A DNA stretch of 64,000 nucleotides, taken from contig NC_133028.1 of assembly GCF_048771995.1 (NCBI RefSeq), positions 6,507,501 to 6,571,500 on the forward strand, written 5' to 3'. The translations under genes were made by a program, and so were the position numbers. Positions 59,248-64,000 of this stretch are shown piece by piece. The notes under the pieces are model-generated. The model was not told where the DNA came from. It did not search any database and was given only the letters and a program-made list of their open reading frames with translations. This DNA comes from Taeniopygia guttata (lineage: Eukaryota > Chordata > Aves > Passeriformes > Estrildidae). How positions within the stretch are numbered: the stretch's first letter is position 1; every line of letters begins with the position of its first letter.

Positions 59248-61737
59248 AAGCAAAATAGGGTATTGTGGAATTTCCACACACAATAAATCATTACCCCTTT
59301 AAAGGACAACTGTTAGAATTAATAAAATTTTTTAAGTACATGAAACTGACAGCACACACTGAAAAATGCTTAGATTTTGCACATTGAATCTAATTTTTGT
59401 TTACAGAAAGTATTGCATGAAATGGAAGCAAAATTTCATATCAGGATGATTTTTGTATATAAAATTGCTGTCAATTGAGAATATTAGTCTAAAACTGAAC
59501 AATAAGAAGTTAAATTACTGAAAACACTAAAGATTATTTTTTTTCTTCTGAATGCATAGTACTGCATCCAGTGGTACCTGTGTGATAATATGTGCAAAAC
59601 CTGAAATCTATTAAAATATCTGCTGTTCCTGTATTTAATCTCTACCAAATTAAGTGTTAATAGATTGTGGCCTAATTGTAACATGATGTTTAATTTTTCA
59701 TCTTATGCAAAATTTTTCTGTAGGGAAGGGGAAAACAGCAAGATGTTTCTCATTTTAAAAGTGCATGTTTGCTGCTGCAGCTGCAGCTTTGGCTTCATTT
59801 CATAGTTAGAACTCTCAAAGGGCATAGAAAGAACAGTAACAGCCACTATGGCCCCAAACTTATCACCTCCTAAATACAAGTGGAAAATTTAGACAGGAGG
59901 AAAATTAAACCTGGTTTCTCTTCTAATAAAAGATTTTCACTAAAAAAAAAACCCAAGAAACCCCAAAAAAACACCAGAAAGACCCCAAACACATTAACTA
60001 ATATAATTAGACCAATGTCAGTGAACCAAAATCCAGAAAAGAAAATAACTGCTTTTTTAGTAATTTTGAGAATGTTGAATTTTCCATTTTCCCCCTCGTG
60101 ACACACTTTTCTGCTTTTCATCAGGAAAAATCTTCTGATAAAGAGCTGCATGAGCAGAAAAAATTAATTCTTTTGAACACGTACACACGTATACCAAAAG
60201 GTTCCATCTAGATAGCAGGAATATCCACAGTATGAATTCTGAAATAATATAATAATGTTCATTTATTGTGAGCTCTCAACTCCTCACCTTTGCCCTGCTG
60301 ATGAATCCATTCCTCTTGGGATGAGTGGAACAGTACCAGACTCTCAGAAATCTGCCAAAAGCAGGAGTTCTGTGAGACTGAAAAAAAAAGATGATTTCTA
60401 AAGTGAAAGTAACTGGCCAAAAAAAAAAAAAAATCAATAGGGAAGTTTTGAAAACTAAGGGAAGGGAAGACTCCTTTCTTTTTTCAAATGCAAGATTAAT
60501 TTCTTAACATTTTTGCCTAATTAGAACACATGTAGTAAAATAAATTTTAAAATCCTGGCAAAACAAAATACTGCAAACAATAGGGTGGAGAATGGAAAAG
60601 TATGAACAGAGATAAACAGCCTTAATCACAGCTCTTAGCTGTGCATTGGAAAATGTTCAGTGTTACAAGTTTAGTTTATAAATTTGAATGGAACAGAATG
60701 AAATAATATGTTAAATAATAAATGAACCACTGAAAAATAATAAATTCTGAAGACTCCGGAAACAAAAATTTTATTAGCTTAAATAATGAAATATCAATAC
60801 GTTTTATTTAGATAGAGTAAAATCACATTTTATCCTGTATTAATACATCTTGTAATTCCAGTGATTAATATTCTAGAGAAGATACGTTTTTGTTAGTTTT
60901 ATTATGTTACAGTGTGAAGAAAAGTCCCATGTCTTTGCAGTACACCCTCAATCAAACAGAGAAGATCTGAATTATGTTCCTCATATTTACAAGGCTAAGA
61001 AAAGAAAGCATACACTAAAATTTATATTTTTAGAAGGATCAAAAAAGATGGCCAATTTTGAAATCCTCCCTTCCAGAACATCTCCCAAAGGCAGATACAT
61101 TTCTGCAGGAATTAAACAGAATTATTTTGTATATAATTAAAACTCTGAAATCATTGCTTACTTACCAAATTTGACCTTGGTGCTTAGTGATAACAAAAGA
61201 TATAATACCTCCTTTGTTCATCTATTATAAACACATATCAAATATTGCAGGGGGAGCATCTGGTTTTAAGAGGCACTTACTTTGGAATGACAGACTCAGA
61301 GATGTAATGCACTAAAGTGATACATTTTGATTTCTATTACTGGCCCTCACAATTATCATCAGTATCTCTATAGTGTGTTTTTCCTATTCTGCCAAACAAA
61401 CCGTATTTCTGTTAATTATATGACTAAATTAGTCATTCCCAACTTAATACCTCCTAAAGCCATCAGCAGATGTTCCTTTATAATCATTGATGTCATTCCC
61501 TAAATGATTGAAAAGGAGACATTGCTGGAGTGCTATGAGTGAGTGGTAACTTTGGAGCTCTTGTCTGACTTGGTTGTGGAACAGGGAAGCATCTGGCCTG
61601 CCTGGCTCAAACAGGCTCAATCCACAGACAGTCACACTTCCAAAACGAAATTCACCCTCCTTAGAAACACATGGGAGAAACAGCCCTGTGACACTCCTCT
61701 CTCTGTCTCTGCAGCCAGCCCAGTTATTAACCCAGTC

Positions 61738-61743
61738 AAAACT
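61738..61743. repeat. Target-site duplication, left copy (AAAACT)
   Basis: AAAACT abuts the second solo LTR and recurs at 62362-62367. Confidence 0.85.
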
Positions 61744-62361
61744 TGTTGGAATTTGTGATATTGATGATTCCCAGACTGTAGAAAGTCTCTGTCTTTCTGC
61801 CCCATTGCCAAAGAAGAAACCATAATTCGTCTGTGCTGGTTTCAAGGCTGTTTATTCTGTTTATCTCTTACATGTTCTGCTGCCCTGCCACAGGTCTGTC
61901 CTGCAGGGCAGCGTGTGGGGCTCTGCCCTCAGTGGGATGTTACAAACATTAAATACCACAAACTACCTGTGCTGGATTTACAATAACGTGCCAATATCTG
62001 TCACCTACGTTGAACAGTGTGTCCCCAGCCTAAACCAAGAGAAAAATGCCAACACTGCAGTGAAACATGGAGGGCATGAAGAAGGAGAAAAAGGACAAGA
62101 CACACCCAATTTCCTCCATCTTGTCCCCTTTGGACCCCTAATCTAGAATCCTAAAATTTTACTTTTGCACCAGTGCCACACTTAATTATTACTTATATCA
62201 AACACTGAGAGCTTGTAATTCATCCTGTAAGATTGAAAACTCTTTTCCATGGACAGAGATCAGAGACAGTGTCTCTGGGGGCTCTGTCCAGGAGGGTTCC
62301 TGACCCCTGCCAGGGTCCCAGACCTGCCAGGGCAGCCAGAGGGATGCCCCGGATTCTGACA
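61744..62361 (-). mobile_element. Solo LTR of a passerine endogenous retrovirus (TguLTR5-like), inverted relative to the first
   Basis: A 618-bp solo LTR fossil, the same family as 5718-6462 but on the minus strand. Read on that strand it starts TGTCAGAATC and ends GATTCC-type ...CCAACA; the plus-strand TTTATT at 61851-61856 is its AATAAA signal. It has a perfect 6-bp duplication (AAAACT) on both sides and no internal retroviral sequence beside it. It has only one copy of the segment that is tripled in the left LTR. The LTR's internal open frames (for example at about 61913-62146) are shared with the left copy and are not genes. Confidence 0.85.
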
Positions 62362-62367
62362 AAAACT
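62362..62367. repeat. Target-site duplication, right copy (AAAACT)
   Basis: Exact match to 61738-61743. Confidence 0.85.
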
Positions 62368-64000
62368 GCTACTATTGAAACTGCAAACTGGCAAAACTGA
62401 TGCCATCTTTTAGCTGAATATGGCTCCCATCTGCAAGTCAGATTCCCTTCTTCATTTCAGCTGATCTTGTTTTATGTTTCTATAAGAGGAGAAGCCTGCC
62501 CAGTCAGGCAGCAGAAAAGGTGTCTCTGCATGGTGAGTAATATTTAGTACCTTCCACAGTGGTCTCCCAGGTAAGTGGTACAGTCACATGAAGCCAGAGA
62601 TAAATGTTCTTAGGCTGCTGATGTTTATTTTAAAGCAAAAAGTAATAGTAAAGTTATCTCACTTATGAAAGCAATGTAAGCATTTAATGCAATATTTTTA
62701 AAATATGGAGGACACAAACAAAGCAGAGAGGCAATGAGAGGAAATGGGATTTACTTGGACTTCCAGCTCCATCCTTTGAGAATATCATATCTTTTCTCCT
62801 CCTTGCTGCTCTATCAGTCTGTACCACAATTTACTACTGCAGAAAAAAAAATTACTATTTTCCCTCTAAATAGCTATCAGCATGTTCTTTCTCTATAAAT
62901 CCTACTGAGATCCCTGGTGGTGGCATAACACTTAACAAATACAGAAAGTGATATAGAACAGCTTCATTTCCCCAGCATATTAAAACTACAGTTGTCAGCA
63001 TTTAATGTCTCTGATATCCTTAACCCCCTACAAGTTGTAGAATTAGCTAAAGCTTTGCCTCCAGGTATCCCATCAGGATGCTCCAATGCAGAGATTTACA
63101 TTCAGTGTAACTCTCTAGGAGTAAAATATCTTTTTTGACATACTTAATGCGTCATAATAACTGCAAATTTATTGTATCAAGCATTAACCACTTTCTCCTT
63201 CATACATGCCTGGAGCAAGGAAGAAACATCACTATTACTATAACTATGCTACACTGAATGAACAAATATGCAGAAGCCTTACTGCAGACTTCAATCGTTT
63301 GCATTATTTTTAAATGATATAATTTTAAAATACGTTCATTTTAGAGCCATAAATGAGAATGGAGCAGATGGTTAGAGCTTAATTTAGAGCAATTTGTCTA
63401 TTAAAATACACTGCATTTCCAGTGAGTCTTTGTTATAACACTAACTCATTACAATGGAGTTGTAATTTATGGGGTAGAGGGAAAGGTATTGGACCTTTAG
63501 GAAAAGTTTACAATCTTAGAGTATTCACTGGGAGAAGTGAACACAGATAAGCATTTCAATAGAAAATTATTTTTTAGAAAAATGGGAAAAGCAAAAATAA
63601 TAGAATTAAAATTTGCAGTCCCTTCAGAACTCCCAGTGTTCCTACACGGAAAGGATATTCACATGCACAAATAAAAGGACCTTCTTTATATAATATTAAT
63701 CATTTATTTCTTCATTTGCACTGAATTTTAAGTGTTGAAAAATGTAGAAGCTTACAGCTTCACATTACAGCAGTAAAGACTTTTATAATAATTTTTTAGA
63801 AATATTTTGAATAAGCAAGTTATGCATATTGAAATTCATTACTGTATTGTTCTCTGCATTAAAAACATATTTTAAAGCTTTTTCATCTTAATACAAAAGC
63901 CCAATAAGGCTGTTAATGTGTTCAGTCTGTATTAGAATTAATTTTATGTTCATTATCTATCTGTAGGGAAAATAAATGAGCAACAGGGAGGCAAAAAGCA
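62368..64000. other. AT-rich flank, nothing recognised
   Basis: About 1.6 kb of AT-rich sequence to the window end. No open frame of note, RNA gene or clear repeat was seen. Confidence 0.6.

Larger units (their letters stand above)
56222..61737. other. AT-rich flank with A/T tracts, no gene recognised
   Basis: No coding region or RNA gene could be supported. Simple tracts: an A-rich run at 56438-56466, 26 T at 57562-57587, a T-rich run at 58529-58564, an A/C-rich stretch at about 59941-59992, and 16 A at 60419-60434. An 89-codon open frame at 57138-57407 (minus strand) and a 78-codon one at 60904-61140 (plus) have no motif I know. Clusters of homeodomain- and POU-type sites near 58.15 and 59.2 kb are listed separately. 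Confidence 0.55.

Noticed and set aside
61444-61845. A 133-codon minus-strand frame
   Set aside because: It straddles the boundary of the solo LTR and its target-site duplication, so it joins unrelated sequences.
61913-62146. A 77-codon open frame, and a matching 69-codon one at 5933-6142
   Set aside because: They are the same stretch inside two copies of one LTR family, and LTR sequence of this kind is non-coding.

Overview
The window looks like nuclear DNA from a bird, most likely a songbird. It is AT-rich intergenic sequence interrupted by one very large, GC-rich tandem array of 5S ribosomal RNA genes. The bird assignment rests on two solo LTRs whose sequence I recognise as passerine-type (TguLTR5-like, from memory, not searched) and on the vertebrate form of the 5S gene. 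I see no confident protein-coding gene.

Layout: 1-5711 is AT-rich flank with no recognised gene (one 241-residue open frame at 3636-4361, minus strand, is of doubtful status). A solo LTR lies at 5718-6462 with a perfect 6-bp target-site duplication. The 5S array runs from 7184 to 56221, about 49.0 kb. It holds 133 full-length 5S genes, all on the minus strand, plus one truncated gene at the left edge. The consensus unit is 368 bp: a 117-bp gene and a 251-bp spacer. The right flank, 56222-64000, is again AT-rich, with several A/T tracts, a possible conserved regulatory patch near 58.15 kb, and a second solo LTR of the same family at 61744-62361 in inverted orientation, also with a perfect 6-bp duplication.

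Copy coordinates (n = copy number from the left, + strand start of each minus-strand gene; each is 117 bp unless stated): copies 1-36 start at 7477+368(n-1); 37 at 20727; 38-39 at 21095, 21463; 40 at 21833; 41 at 22203; 42 at 22570; 43-49 at 22938+368(n-43); 50-54 at 25513+368(n-50); 55-56 at 27354, 27722; 57-59 at 28091, 28459, 28827; 60-62 at 29194, 29562, 29930; 63-67 at 30297+368(n-63); 68 at 32136; 69 at 32502; 70-71 at 32869, 33237; 72-74 at 33603, 33971, 34339; 75-76 at 34705, 35073; 77-81 at 35439+368(n-77); 82-133 at 37277+368(n-82). The net indel total (-8 bp) reconciles exactly with the distance between copies 1 and 133.

Points of most interest: (1) the repeated gene is not the standard vertebrate 5S sequence. 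Eight of nine differences fall in the first 38 nt, while the internal promoter (box A, box C) is intact. (2) The 3' end has TAC before the T-run. (3) A set of four shared variants recurs exactly 13 units (4,784 bp) apart, showing a higher-order duplication. (4) All the indels noticed sit in the middle third (20.6-37.1 kb), none in the outer parts, which looks more like an assembly-quality boundary than biology. Whether this array makes working 5S rRNA, or is a variant or silent array beside a standard one elsewhere, cannot be settled from the sequence.
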